DNA from: an uncultured Flavobacterium sp.
GTDB lineage: Bacteria > Bacteroidota > Bacteroidia > Flavobacteriales > Flavobacteriaceae
Direction: 5' to 3'
Assembly: GCF_943913405.1 (NCBI RefSeq)
Contig: NZ_CALTYA010000011.1
Location: 31,353-95,352, forward strand
DNA length: 64,000 nt
The notes below the pieces were generated by a model, which was given only the letters and a program-made list of their open reading frames with translations, was not told the origin of the DNA and ran no database searches. Each line of letters opens with the position of its first letter. Position 1 is the first letter of the stretch. The position numbers were made by a program, and so were the translations under genes. Below, piece after piece: positions 1 to 8,467 of this stretch.

Positions 1-228
1 ATTGAATTAATTTATAAAATCTTAAAAAATAATTTTATTATAGCTTTTTATCACAATAAAAAGAATATTGTAGCGCAATCAAGCTTAACAGCCTATCAAA
101 TTATGTGTAGCTTCACAAAGCTTTTGCTATCTGACAGCACTATTCTACTTTACAAATCAGCATGCTATAAATTCTATCAATAGTCTTAAAAAAATACGTA
201 AATTTAAATTACTTAAAAACTTCCGGAT

Positions 229-627
229 ATGAAGAATCTATTTGCATTTCTATTATTGTTCAGCTCATTATCTGTTTTTTCACAAAGCCAGGCTTCTGAA
301 AATGAAAAAACCAGCCAAGCATATATGAAAGCTGACAAAGAATTAAACCAGGTTTACCAACAGATTCTCAAAGAATACAAATCAGACAAGGTTTTTATTG
401 CCAGCCTTAAAAAAGCACAGCAAGCGTGGATTGCTTTTCGTGATGCAGAAGTAGCAGCCAATTATCCTGCGAAAAATGGGATGCAAGCTTATGGCAGTGC
501 CTTTCCGATGTGCTGGAACCTGACACTCGCTGAACTGACCAAAGAACGAACTGCAAAACTTAAAGTATGGATAACTGGCATTCCTGAAGGTGATGTGTGC
601 AATGGATCAGTTAAGGTGGCGAAATAA
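229..627 (+). CDS. LprI/DUF1311-like secreted protein
   Basis: This 132-residue protein has a signal peptide ending near residue 20 (hydrophobic LFAFLLLFSSLSVFS, then QSQA), so it should be periplasmic or secreted. The mature part shows the LprI-type pattern: an N-terminal helix with YMKADKELNQVY, then LKKAQQAWIAFRDAE, a C-W pair around residue 85-90 and a second Cys near the end. Such proteins are often called lysozyme-inhibitor LprI-like, but the activity is proven for few members. It stands alone: about 230 bp follow before the next gene and it shares no operon. I am confident of the family, not of a function. Confidence 0.8.
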   Translation: MKNLFAFLLLFSSLSVFSQSQASENEKTSQAYMKADKELNQVYQQILKEYKSDKVFIASLKKAQQAWIAFRDAEVAANYPAKNGMQAYGSAFPMCWNLTLAELTKERTAKLKVWITGIPEGDVCNGSVKVAK

Positions 628-830
628 ATTTATCAGCTGTGCTGTGCAAACTTGTTCATACAGTTATTATAGCTTAAAATTGCTAATCATTAGCATTAAA
701 ATAAAAATGCATTTTCAGCATAAATTGCGAATAATAGCAACCGTTGCAAATACTTGCACTACTGAATAATTTTTTATGTCTAACTTTAAACTTTTAATCT
801 ACCCTGAAAGAAAACTTTATACTAATTAAA

Positions 831-838
831 TAATTTTG
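831..838 (+). promoter_or_regulatory. Bacteroidetes -7 element for the Crp/Fnr gene
   Basis: TAATTTTG matches the -7 consensus TAnnTTTG exactly and lies 24 bp before the ATG at 862. No clear TTG is seen 17-23 bp upstream, so only the -7 half is supported. Confidence 0.45.
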
Positions 839-861
839 CATCAAATTCAAGTAAGTAAATT

Positions 862-1467
862 ATGAATAGTAATGAGATTTTAATCACAAATATAGAACCG
901 CTGATTTCATATTTCAACAAGTTGATACCTTTAAATAAAGAGGAAATGACTGTTGTTTCTGAATTTTTCAAACCTCGCCTTTATCGAAAGAAACAATATG
1001 TCTTACAAGAAGGAGATCTTTGCAACCAATTTAATTTTATTGTGAAAGGCTGTCTGCGGATGTATAAAACTGACAGCAAAGGGAACGTACATATAATTCA
1101 ATTTGCCACTGAAAATTATTGGCTGATGGATATTGCAAGTTTTCATCAAAAAAAACATTCTGAATTGTGTATTGATGCTTTAGAAGACACAATGGTTTTA
1201 CAAATCAATCATGAAAATTTAATTACCCTTTATAAGCAGTTTCCTAAATTCAATATTATATTCAGAGTTTTAATAGAAAATAGTTTTGTTGCCTTGCAGA
1301 ACCGCATGTTACAAAATATCAGTTCTACTGCTGAAGAGCGTTATTCACATTTTGTTGAGGTATATGCCCATCTGATCAATAGATTGCCTCAAGTACAGAT
1401 TGCTTCCTTCTTAGGCATAACCCCTGAATTTTTAAGCAGGCTGAGAAAGCGCCAGCTAAAAACTTAA
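862..1467 (+). CDS. Crp/Fnr family transcriptional regulator
   Basis: The 201-residue protein has a cyclic-nucleotide-binding-like beta barrel at about residues 25-125 (KKQYVLQEGDLCNQFNFIVKG is the typical first part) and a C-terminal winged helix ending in QIASFLGITPEFLSRLRKR, a good recognition helix. It lacks the Arg/Ser phosphate-binding cassette of true cAMP receptors and has no Cys cluster for an iron-sulfur cluster, so its ligand is unknown. Flavobacterial members of this type usually control a nearby small oxidoreductase. Here an NAD(P)-binding protein starts 90 bp downstream behind its own promoter-like sequence, which makes it the likely target. Confidence 0.9.
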   Translation: MNSNEILITNIEPLISYFNKLIPLNKEEMTVVSEFFKPRLYRKKQYVLQEGDLCNQFNFIVKGCLRMYKTDSKGNVHIIQFATENYWLMDIASFHQKKHSELCIDALEDTMVLQINHENLITLYKQFPKFNIIFRVLIENSFVALQNRMLQNISSTAEERYSHFVEVYAHLINRLPQVQIASFLGITPEFLSRLRKRQLKT

Positions 1468-1499
1468 TCTAGATCAATTGTATTTCTTGATTTAGTTTA

Positions 1500-1531
1500 T
1501 TGGTTCAGTTTCACTACTCCTCTCATCTTTG
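1500..1531 (+). promoter_or_regulatory. Promoter before the NAD(P)-binding oxidoreductase
   Basis: TTG at 1500-1502 and CATCTTTG at 1524-1531 (one mismatch to TAnnTTTG) are separated by 21 bp, the normal Bacteroidetes spacing, and lie 26 bp before the start at 1558. Confidence 0.55.
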
Positions 1532-1557
1532 CAGTATCAAATTGATAACTTAAAAAG

Positions 1558-2211
1558 ATGATTATGATAAATCAAAAAATAGCCATTATCGGCTTAGGAA
1601 ACATTGGGCAGGCCATAGCGGCTAATCTTTCAAAATCAAGCCGTTCTTATATTGTGGCAGACAGAAATATCAAAAAAGCTGAAGAGCTAGCTTTAAATTG
1701 GGGTAAACTTGTGGAAGTTGAGCCTATTTCAAATGCTATTAAAAGTGCTGACCTATTGATTTTAGCCATACCTTTTCAGGAAATAAGCATATTTTTAGCA
1801 CGTTATGCTTCCGATTTAGAAGATAAGATAATCGTGGATCCTTCTAATGCGATTGCACCAGATGAAAATGGTGGTTTTAAAAAAATAATCGAAGCTAGCA
1901 AATCAGCAGGCGAAATCAATGCAGGTGCCTTGCCTAAAAATGCCAAATTGGCAAAAGCATTGGGAACATTAGGAGCCGACTCTTTATTGAATGCTGCTTA
2001 TCAAGTGCCAGAGCAAGCAGTGCTGTTTTATGCAAATGATGACATCACAATTAATCCAATAATTGAAGGGGTAATTAACGATATTGGATTTAAAGCTTTA
2101 CGAATTGGCGACCTCAGCCAATCCAGCCGTATTGAGGTTTTTGGCGACCTGCATGAATTTGGAGCACTCGGAAAACCCGTGTCAATTGCAGAAGCAAAAC
2201 AAAAAATATAA
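1558..2211 (+). CDS. NAD(P)-binding F420-reductase-like oxidoreductase
   Basis: The 217-residue protein opens with a Rossmann fold (IAIIGLGNIGQAIAANL at residues 8-24, then the second strand ending in VADRN), as in the NADPH-dependent F420 reductase-like family (F420_oxidored, PF03807). A middle segment with VDPSNAI and the GGF/ALPKNAKLAKAL stretch also fits that family, which contains many non-F420 NADP reductases; Flavobacteriia do not make F420, so another substrate is likely. ATG at 1564 is an equally possible start. It has its own promoter-like sequence and is followed after 15 bp by a secreted lectin-fold protein, so the two are probably cotranscribed. A link to the Crp/Fnr gene upstream is inferred from position only. 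Confidence 0.85.
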   Translation: MIMINQKIAIIGLGNIGQAIAANLSKSSRSYIVADRNIKKAEELALNWGKLVEVEPISNAIKSADLLILAIPFQEISIFLARYASDLEDKIIVDPSNAIAPDENGGFKKIIEASKSAGEINAGALPKNAKLAKALGTLGADSLLNAAYQVPEQAVLFYANDDITINPIIEGVINDIGFKALRIGDLSQSSRIEVFGDLHEFGALGKPVSIAEAKQKI

Positions 2212-2226
2212 TCTCGAATCTCATAT

Positions 2227-2928
2227 ATGCTAAAAAATATAATAATTGTTGGATTAACAATACTGCTTCCAGCTATACGATCAAGTGCGCAAACCTTAAA
2301 TTTTGAAGGAACAGATTTTGAAATATCCAATGTAAAGGCATCTGTTGTAAATTTTGAAGGCGTTAATGTAATGAAAGTCGAGCGCGACCTAACAAAGATT
2401 CCTTTCGATATCAAACATCTTGAAAAAACAGTTGACGAGCCGACTTTTGTAAAAATAAAAGACTTTAATTTTGAAAACGGAAATATTGAAGTTAAAGTTT
2501 ACAGCCAAATTCAAGACCCTTCACCCTTTGAATTTGCACAAGGTTTTATCGGACTTGCCTTTCGAATAACTCCCGATAATACTACATTTGAGTCTATTTA
2601 TTTAAGACCTAAAGTAGGACGCTCTGATAACCAAGCGCACAGAAACAAAACGGTTCAGTATTTTTCTTATCCAGATTATAAATTTGAGCGCCTAAGAAAA
2701 GAGTACCAAAATCAATATGAAACAGCTTCACCCATTGCACTGAGAGAATGGATTACTATGCGAATTGAAATTAAAGGTGAAAAAGCAGAACTATACATTA
2801 ACAATTCAAAATATTCTACCTTAATGGTAAACAAGCTATTGGGTTCAAGCAAAAATGGTAGCATCGGCTTGTGGGTAGACATAGGAACAATAGGTTATTT
2901 TAAAGACTTAAAAATTACAAAATCATAA
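2227..2928 (+). CDS. Secreted lectin-fold (LamG/DUF1080-like) protein
   Basis: The 233-residue protein has a signal peptide (LKNIIIVGLTILLPAIRSSAQ) and a single jelly-roll domain. The alternating strands, the FIGLAFRITPDNTTFESIYLRPK segment and the closing GSIGLWVDIGTIGYFKDLKI strand are typical of concanavalin-like domains also found in 3-keto-disaccharide hydrolases. No catalytic acid pair stands out, so binding is as likely as hydrolysis. It starts 15 bp after the oxidoreductase stop and looks like the second gene of that operon. I do not recognise a named function. Confidence 0.65.
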   Translation: MLKNIIIVGLTILLPAIRSSAQTLNFEGTDFEISNVKASVVNFEGVNVMKVERDLTKIPFDIKHLEKTVDEPTFVKIKDFNFENGNIEVKVYSQIQDPSPFEFAQGFIGLAFRITPDNTTFESIYLRPKVGRSDNQAHRNKTVQYFSYPDYKFERLRKEYQNQYETASPIALREWITMRIEIKGEKAELYINNSKYSTLMVNKLLGSSKNGSIGLWVDIGTIGYFKDLKITKS

Positions 2929-2994
2929 TTCTTTTATTTATCAATAATGCAATTCAAGCCTTATAAATTCTAGGATTGCCTATCACTATAACTT

Positions 2995-3345
2995 ATGAAT
3001 CATCAAGAAAATATCACAAATACAATACTAACGCACCATTTAACTGCATTTGGAAACAACAGCATCAAGGAGATTATTTCAGACTATTGTGAAGAGTCAA
3101 CATTGCTGACAGTCAGCCGAGAAATCAAAGGCTTAAGAGCAATTGAAGACTTTTTTATTGAATTATTTAGCCTTATTCCTAAAGGTTCTTCTTTTACCAT
3201 GAAGAAGTCTACAATAAAAGATAACATAGCCTATATTGTCTGGGAAAGCAAAAACCAAATTAATGAAACCTATTCAGGAAGCGATACTTTTATAATTGAA
3301 GATAATAAAATAAAGTACCACACTTTGATAATGCATAAAAAATAG
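2995..3345 (+). CDS. SnoaL/NTF2-like small protein
   Basis: This 116-residue protein has no signal peptide and shows the SnoaL-like cone-fold pattern: an N-terminal helix (ILTHHLTAFGNNSIKEIISDYCEESTLL), an ADFF-type helix (LRAIEDFFIELFSLIP), then strands with IAYIVWES and GSDTFIIEDNKIKYH. Family members act on small organic substrates or serve as folding partners; the sequence does not say which. It follows the lectin-fold gene by 66 bp and is closed by a strong terminator. It may be the last gene of the transcript starting near 1558. Confidence 0.75.
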   Translation: MNHQENITNTILTHHLTAFGNNSIKEIISDYCEESTLLTVSREIKGLRAIEDFFIELFSLIPKGSSFTMKKSTIKDNIAYIVWESKNQINETYSGSDTFIIEDNKIKYHTLIMHKK

Positions 3346-3430
3346 GTTTTTATTATTGCCAAGTATCGTCATTGCAACGAAGCAGACAATCTTATTCAGC
3401 TTGCCGATATACTGACAATATGCAAAAAAC

Positions 3431-3462
3431 AAAAAAGCAGTTGCTCATCACAACTGCTTTTT
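3431..3462. terminator. Bidirectional terminator
   Basis: A 13-bp perfect stem (AAAAAGCAGTTG with its complement) around a 7-base loop is followed by T runs on both strands. It sits between the plus-strand SnoaL-like gene and the minus-strand permease gene and can end both. Confidence 0.85.
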
Positions 3463-3481
3463 CATATATTATTTTAAAAAC

Positions 3482-4900
3482 TTAATGTCCTGAAGTATTT
3501 TTAGCATGTTCCACAAACTTTAATTTCTTGGCACAATACAATCCGAAGAAAAGAATGTACAGGTAACAGAATACCGGAACAATAAATGATTTCTGCACGC
3601 CAAAGTCAGAATCGGCAAGCGCACCTTGAACCAGCGGCACCAAAGCGCCACCCAAAATTGCCATGACCAATAATGAAGAACCCTGGCTGGTATATTTTCC
3701 AAGTCCTGCGATACCTAAAGTATAGATATTTGAGAACATGATCGAGTTAAAGATTCCGATGCCCAAAACGCTGTACATTGCCATATAACCTGTGCTGAAC
3801 ATCGTTGACAGCAACAAGATGACATTGATCGAAGCAAAGATGGCCAAGGTTCTTGCTGGCGCAGATTTGCCCACCATAAACGCCGCAAAGTTCAACACCA
3901 AGAAAATCAGGAAGAAACTCATTTGGTCAAAAGTCAAATCCACAATGCTATAAATCAGCAAGAAAACCGCTCCCGCTGTAAGGATCATGTAAATTGCTTT
4001 TTTGCTGGCACTGATGCTGTGGTTTAAAGAAATTGCGCCTAAGAAACGCCCGATCATCGCACCGCCCCAGTACATCGCCAAATAGTTCTTGCTCACTGCT
4101 TCAGACAATCCGGTCACGCTCGGCAATTCTAAAAAGCTGATGATGAAGCTTCCCACGGCTACTTCTCCGCCAACATAGCAGAAAATTCCGAGTACGCCCA
4201 AGCGCAATTGCGGGAAAGTCAAGGCGCCCAGTCCTTTTTGCTCGGTTTCTTCCGTTTGAAACGAAGGCAGTTTCACGTTATAAATTAAAACGGCTACCAA
4301 AAGCAAGATTCCTGCAAACACAAGATATGGAATGCGCGTTGCTTCCGCAGTAATGTTGTGGTCGCCTCCTGGTCCGAAAACTAAATAACCTCCTAATATT
4401 GGGGCAATCGTAGTTCCAAAAGCATTAAACGCCTGCGTCATGTTCAAGCGTCCTGATGCGCTGTCTTCTGTTCCCAATAATGAAACATAGGCATTGGCTG
4501 TAATCTGCAGGATAGTGAATCCCAAGCCTAACACGAACAAGGCTCCGAGGAATAATCCGTATACAGAAAAAGTCGCCGCCGGATAGAATAAAATACAGCC
4601 GATGGAAGACAAAACAATTCCGGCAAGGATGCCTTTTTTATACCCGACTTTGTTGATCGGGTCGCCTTTATAATATGAAATAGCAAAATATGCCAGCGAA
4701 CCCAGGAAGTAAGCTCCGAAGAAACAGAACTGCACCAGCATGGATTCTACAAAACTAAGTGCAAATAATTTCTTTAAATAAGGGATAAGAATGTCATTCA
4801 TGCAGGTAATAAAACCCCACATAAAGAAGAGCAAAGTAATGGTAATCAGCGGCACTGTGTAATTTGGGCGCGACTGATCAGTGATTTTAGAGTTATTCAT
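3482..4900 (-). CDS. FHS-family sugar MFS permease (FucP/GluP-like)
   Basis: The 472-residue protein is a 12-helix major facilitator. The start of helix 1, LLFFMWGFITCMNDILIPYLK, is the signature of the fucose-galactose-glucose:H+ symporter family (FucP, GluP). It probably imports the monosaccharide released by the glycosidases upstream on the same strand. It is the last gene of the minus-strand carbohydrate locus, 90 bp after the GH3 gene, and ends at a bidirectional terminator. The substrate cannot be read from the sequence; glucose or a related hexose is the natural guess next to two beta-glucosidase-type enzymes. Confidence 0.9.
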   Translation of the reverse strand: MNNSKITDQSRPNYTVPLITITLLFFMWGFITCMNDILIPYLKKLFALSFVESMLVQFCFFGAYFLGSLAYFAISYYKGDPINKVGYKKGILAGIVLSSIGCILFYPAATFSVYGLFLGALFVLGLGFTILQITANAYVSLLGTEDSASGRLNMTQAFNAFGTTIAPILGGYLVFGPGGDHNITAEATRIPYLVFAGILLLVAVLIYNVKLPSFQTEETEQKGLGALTFPQLRLGVLGIFCYVGGEVAVGSFIISFLELPSVTGLSEAVSKNYLAMYWGGAMIGRFLGAISLNHSISASKKAIYMILTAGAVFLLIYSIVDLTFDQMSFFLIFLVLNFAAFMVGKSAPARTLAIFASINVILLLSTMFSTGYMAMYSVLGIGIFNSIMFSNIYTLGIAGLGKYTSQGSSLLVMAILGGALVPLVQGALADSDFGVQKSFIVPVFCYLYILFFGLYCAKKLKFVEHAKNTSGH

Positions 4901-4990
4901 AAAAGAATTATATTTTAAAAGCGCAAATTAAGAATTGAAAATAACTTTCTCTCTTAATTTACGCTTCTATTTTAAAAAATTTTAAAGTGC

Positions 4991-7438
4991 TTATGGCTTA
5001 AGCTCAGTGAACTTTGTATCAAGTGCAAAAGCTTTCTTTACTTTTTCTACCACGAGCTCTTTCGCTACGCTAAATTCTGCTGTCTTTTTAATATCCAAAG
5101 ACGAAGCGCCTATCAAGATTTTATAATTTCCAGCTTCAGCAATCCAAGCACTTTTGCTTTCCAAGAACGATGCTAAGTCTTTTGGAGACAAAGTTAAGGT
5201 CAACGTTTCGCTCTCTCCAGGCTTAAGTTCTTTGGTTTTTCCGAACGCTTTCAATTCTTCTTTTGGTTTGTCAATTGTTTTTGACGGAGCACTTAAATAC
5301 AACTGCACTACTTCTTTTCCGGCTGTTTTTCCTGTATTTTTTACCGTAACTGAAACTGTCAATTTATCTGTAAAAGTTTTAGAACTCACTTTTAGATCTG
5401 AATAATCAAATGTCGTATAGGAGCTTCCGTACCCAAATTCATAAGATGGTTTTACCTTAAACGTATTGAAATAACGGTATCCAACATAAACGCCTTCTTC
5501 ATAAGTCACGTCTTTCGGATTGTCCACAGGAAACCCCGGGAAGTTTTTAGCCGATGGCGTATCTGAATATTTCGCAGGAAAAGTCATCGTCAATTTCCCA
5601 GAAGGATTGATCTTTCCAGAAATGACGTCTGCCACAGAATGGCCGCCTTCCTGGCCTGGCTGCCAAGCTAGCAAGATGGCATCCACTTTATCTTTCCAAG
5701 AAGCCGTTTCGATAACACCGCCGATGTTTAAAATCACCACCACTTTTTTCCCCTTTGCATGGAAAGCTTTAGAGATTTTATCAAGCATTTGGATTTCTTC
5801 TGCAGCCAAATTAAAGTCATTGTCCACAACCCTGTCGCCACCTTCACCTGAATTTCTTCCTAAGGTCACAAAGGCAATTTCAGAAGTTTCTGCTTTCTTT
5901 TGGATAAAAGCATCGTCCATTTTAAGTTCTGGAAGTCTCTCTGGCAAAGCCAAAATTCCACGTTTTGCTCTATTTTGCTTTTCAATTGCAGTCTCTTTTT
6001 CGGCATGAGGCTTGTATAAATCAACCAATTCCTTGTCTAATTTATAACCTGCAGCATTCAATCCTTCCAATAACGAAACGGTATGCTTGTTGTTCACGCT
6101 TCCGCTTCCTGTTCCGCCTGTAATCCAAGCATACGAAGTAACTCCGAATAAAGAAACCTCTTTCTGCTTGTTAGAAAAAGGCAATGCGCTCTTCTCATTC
6201 TTAAGCAAAACCATTCCTTCCGTCGCAGCATTTCTGGTCACGGCGGCATTTTCAACCAAGTTTGGCTTGTTGCTGTATTTGTATTGCTTGAAAGTTGGCG
6301 TCTGGAACACATACTCCAAGATTCTTCTCACATTGGTATTTGCTACTTCTTGAGACAGTTTTCCTGAGTTTAATGCTTCCAATAAAACCTTTTTCTGCGC
6401 AGGAATTCCCGGCATCAATAAGTCATTTCCGGCATTCATCTGTTTTACCACATCAGAAATACCTCCTTCTCTAATAGATTCAAAACCTGGGAAACCGCCA
6501 AACCAGTCAGTCATGACGATTCCTTTAAAACCCCATTCTTCTCTTAAAACCTGCGTCAGCAAATCTTTGCTGTCAGAAGTATAAGTTCCGTTTAATTTGT
6601 TATACGAAGACATGACCGTCCACGGATTTGATTCTTTAACCGTAATTTCAAAACCTTTCAAATACAATTCACGGATAGCTCTTTCAGAAACATGCGCGTT
6701 GATCGTCAATCGGTTGCTCTCTTCATTATTCACAGCAAAATGCTTGATGGAAGTTCCCACGCCTTGCGATTGGATTCCGTTTACGATCGCTGCCGCTGTT
6801 TTTCCAGAAATTAACGGATCTTCAGAATAATATTCAAAGTTTCTTCCGTTCAAAGGATTTCTGTGGATGTTTAGTGCCGGAGCAAGCAAAACGTCAACGC
6901 CGTATTCTTTTACTTCGTTGCCCATTGCTTTCCCTACTTGTTCTAAAAGCGCTTTATTCCAAGTCGAAGCCAAAGCTGTTCCAACTGGAAAAGCCGTTGC
7001 ATAATAAGTTTGCGTATCGTTTTCTCTCGTCGGAGCAATTCGCAATCCAGCAGGACCATCTGCAACAACTGTTGCAGGAATCCCAAACCTTTCGAAAGAA
7101 GCCGTTCCACCTGCAGCACCTGGAACCAATCCTTGTTTTGAATCTCCAACAGGACCTGTCAGCACTTCAATTCCTGGCATTCCAGTCCCGATTAATAAAT
7201 CTACCTTTTCTGCATTGGTCATTTCCTTGACAATCGCATCAATTCTTTTATCGATAGAAAGGCGGGTATCTTCCCAGATGTCTAATTTTCCGTTTTTGTT
7301 ATAATCGGTGAAAGTAAATCCGTTGATCGTGATAACCGGTTCGTTTTCGTCAATCGGGAAATTATTGAAAGACAGATTGGATAAAACCAATGCCGTCAAA
7401 AGCGATAATCTGGCTGTTTTTTTAAGTGTATGTTTCAT
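4991..7438 (-). CDS. Secreted GH3 beta-glucosidase with Fn3-like domain
   Basis: This 815-residue glycoside hydrolase family 3 enzyme has a signal peptide (to about residue 25), then an EF-hand-like segment (DYNKNGKLDIWEDTRLS) leading into the N-terminal barrel. KHFAVNNEESNR is the family motif KHFxxNxxE, and GIVMTDW places the nucleophile at Asp311. The C-terminal sandwich domain (NSGEGGDR) and a closing Fn3-like domain (VTVKNTGKTAGKEVVQLYL) are both complete. It should remove non-reducing beta-linked glucose or xylose in the periplasm or at the surface. It is the fourth gene of the minus-strand locus, separated from the esterase by a repeat-rich 78-bp gap. Confidence 0.92.
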   Translation of the reverse strand: MKHTLKKTARLSLLTALVLSNLSFNNFPIDENEPVITINGFTFTDYNKNGKLDIWEDTRLSIDKRIDAIVKEMTNAEKVDLLIGTGMPGIEVLTGPVGDSKQGLVPGAAGGTASFERFGIPATVVADGPAGLRIAPTRENDTQTYYATAFPVGTALASTWNKALLEQVGKAMGNEVKEYGVDVLLAPALNIHRNPLNGRNFEYYSEDPLISGKTAAAIVNGIQSQGVGTSIKHFAVNNEESNRLTINAHVSERAIRELYLKGFEITVKESNPWTVMSSYNKLNGTYTSDSKDLLTQVLREEWGFKGIVMTDWFGGFPGFESIREGGISDVVKQMNAGNDLLMPGIPAQKKVLLEALNSGKLSQEVANTNVRRILEYVFQTPTFKQYKYSNKPNLVENAAVTRNAATEGMVLLKNEKSALPFSNKQKEVSLFGVTSYAWITGGTGSGSVNNKHTVSLLEGLNAAGYKLDKELVDLYKPHAEKETAIEKQNRAKRGILALPERLPELKMDDAFIQKKAETSEIAFVTLGRNSGEGGDRVVDNDFNLAAEEIQMLDKISKAFHAKGKKVVVILNIGGVIETASWKDKVDAILLAWQPGQEGGHSVADVISGKINPSGKLTMTFPAKYSDTPSAKNFPGFPVDNPKDVTYEEGVYVGYRYFNTFKVKPSYEFGYGSSYTTFDYSDLKVSSKTFTDKLTVSVTVKNTGKTAGKEVVQLYLSAPSKTIDKPKEELKAFGKTKELKPGESETLTLTLSPKDLASFLESKSAWIAEAGNYKILIGASSLDIKKTAEFSVAKELVVEKVKKAFALDTKFTELKP

Positions 7439-7516
7439 AATGTAAATTAGATAATTCGAAAAATTAGATGATTAGAAAATTAGCGGATGCGCGAATTAGC
7501 GAATTGGCTAATCATT
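7439..7516. repeat. ATTAG-rich palindromic spacer
   Basis: The gap between the esterase stop and the GH3 start holds five copies of ATTAG within about 60 bp and an inverted repeat (ATGATTAG at 7468-7475 with CTAATCAT at 7508-7515). It could fold in the polycistronic mRNA and act as a processing or attenuation site. I see no coding potential of its own. Confidence 0.5.
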
Positions 7517-8392
7517 TTAAAGAAATCCTTGAAAAGCTAACCATTCTTCAAAGCGGTTCAGCCAAGAATCTACAGGAAGATTTTGTTTTCCTGTTCCAAA
7601 TCCGTGACCGCCTTTGGCGTACATGTGCAATTCCACTGACTGTCCAGCTTCAAGCCATTTATTATAAAGTTGAATGCTTCTCGGTGCTAATTTCAATTGG
7701 TCATCGCTCGCCGCGCAAACAAACATTGGGATTTTCTTTTCAGGAGTAGCTATTTTTAAAAGGTCTTCTCTTGGCCCTCCATAAATATTCGCAACGAAGT
7801 CAGGCAATTGGTCAGCCGTATTGTCTAAAACCGTTTCCATTGCCACAGTGCTTCCCGCAGAAAAACCGATGATGCCGACTTTCTTTACGTCGATGCCATA
7901 TTTTGAAGCATTGTCTCTTACATATTTCAACGCATTTTTACCGTCTTGCGCTGCTAATTTTATGGTTGTCAAAGAGTTCTTTTCAAAAGCCGCACGGTCT
8001 TTCAACTTGTCCATCATTTCTCTTGCCGGATCATTGGTTTCGGTTTTGTTCAATCGGTATTTTAAAACGAATGCCGTGATTCCTTTTTTGCTTAAAGCTT
8101 CTGCCAATTCGATTCCTTCTCTATTGACCGAAAGACTTTGAAACCCTCCGCCTGGAGCAATTACGATAGCTGTTCCGGTATTCTTCACGCCTTTTGCTGG
8201 CTTGTAAATCAATAATGATGGATCTGTAACATTGTAAACTACTTCGGTCTTGAACAAATCAGAATACATCTGGGCTTCTTTTTGTGTCCAGTTTTCAGAA
8301 CCTGGGGCTTTGCCTTGGTACAATTTGACAGATTCTTGTGCGTTTGCCATGATTCCTGAAATCAAGAAAAGGCTATAGATTATTTTTTTCAT
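7517..8392 (-). CDS. Secreted BD-FAE-like alpha/beta hydrolase (carbohydrate esterase)
   Basis: The 291-residue protein has a signal peptide (to about residue 19, ANAQ) and an alpha/beta-hydrolase fold. The oxyanion segment IAPGGGFQSLS (78-88) replaces the usual HGGG; the nucleophile elbow is GFSAG with Ser178; the acid is probably Asp230 or Asp231, and His263 lies in GGHGFG. This arrangement is typical of acetyl-xylan and BD-FAE-type esterases that strip acetyl or feruloyl groups from oligosaccharides. Its place between two GH3 enzymes supports a debranching role. A terminator-like hairpin separates it from the upstream GH3 gene, so it may be expressed at a lower level. Confidence 0.85.
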   Translation of the reverse strand: MKKIIYSLFLISGIMANAQESVKLYQGKAPGSENWTQKEAQMYSDLFKTEVVYNVTDPSLLIYKPAKGVKNTGTAIVIAPGGGFQSLSVNREGIELAEALSKKGITAFVLKYRLNKTETNDPAREMMDKLKDRAAFEKNSLTTIKLAAQDGKNALKYVRDNASKYGIDVKKVGIIGFSAGSTVAMETVLDNTADQLPDFVANIYGGPREDLLKIATPEKKIPMFVCAASDDQLKLAPRSIQLYNKWLEAGQSVELHMYAKGGHGFGTGKQNLPVDSWLNRFEEWLAFQGFL

Positions 8393-8420
8393 AAGAGTTG
8401 TTTTTAGTTTTTATAACATA

Positions 8421-8456
8421 AAAAAGGGACAGCGATATCACACCGTCTGCCCCCTT
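8421..8456 (-). terminator. Terminator- or attenuator-like hairpin inside the glycosidase locus
   Basis: Read on the minus strand, AAGGGGGCAG pairs imperfectly with CTGTCCCTT around a 14-base loop and is followed by six T. It lies between the stop of the upstream GH3 gene and the start of the esterase gene, so it would reduce read-through within the operon. Confidence 0.55.
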
Positions 8457-8467
8457 AAGCACTAACT

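Noticed and set aside
2028..2414. Minus-strand open frame across two genes (128 codons)
   Set aside because: It spans the ends of two well-supported plus-strand genes and its product has no recognisable fold.
5520..6008. Antisense open frame inside the GH3 gene (162 codons)
   Set aside because: The GH3 frame on the other strand is complete with all motifs; the antisense product has no recognisable features.
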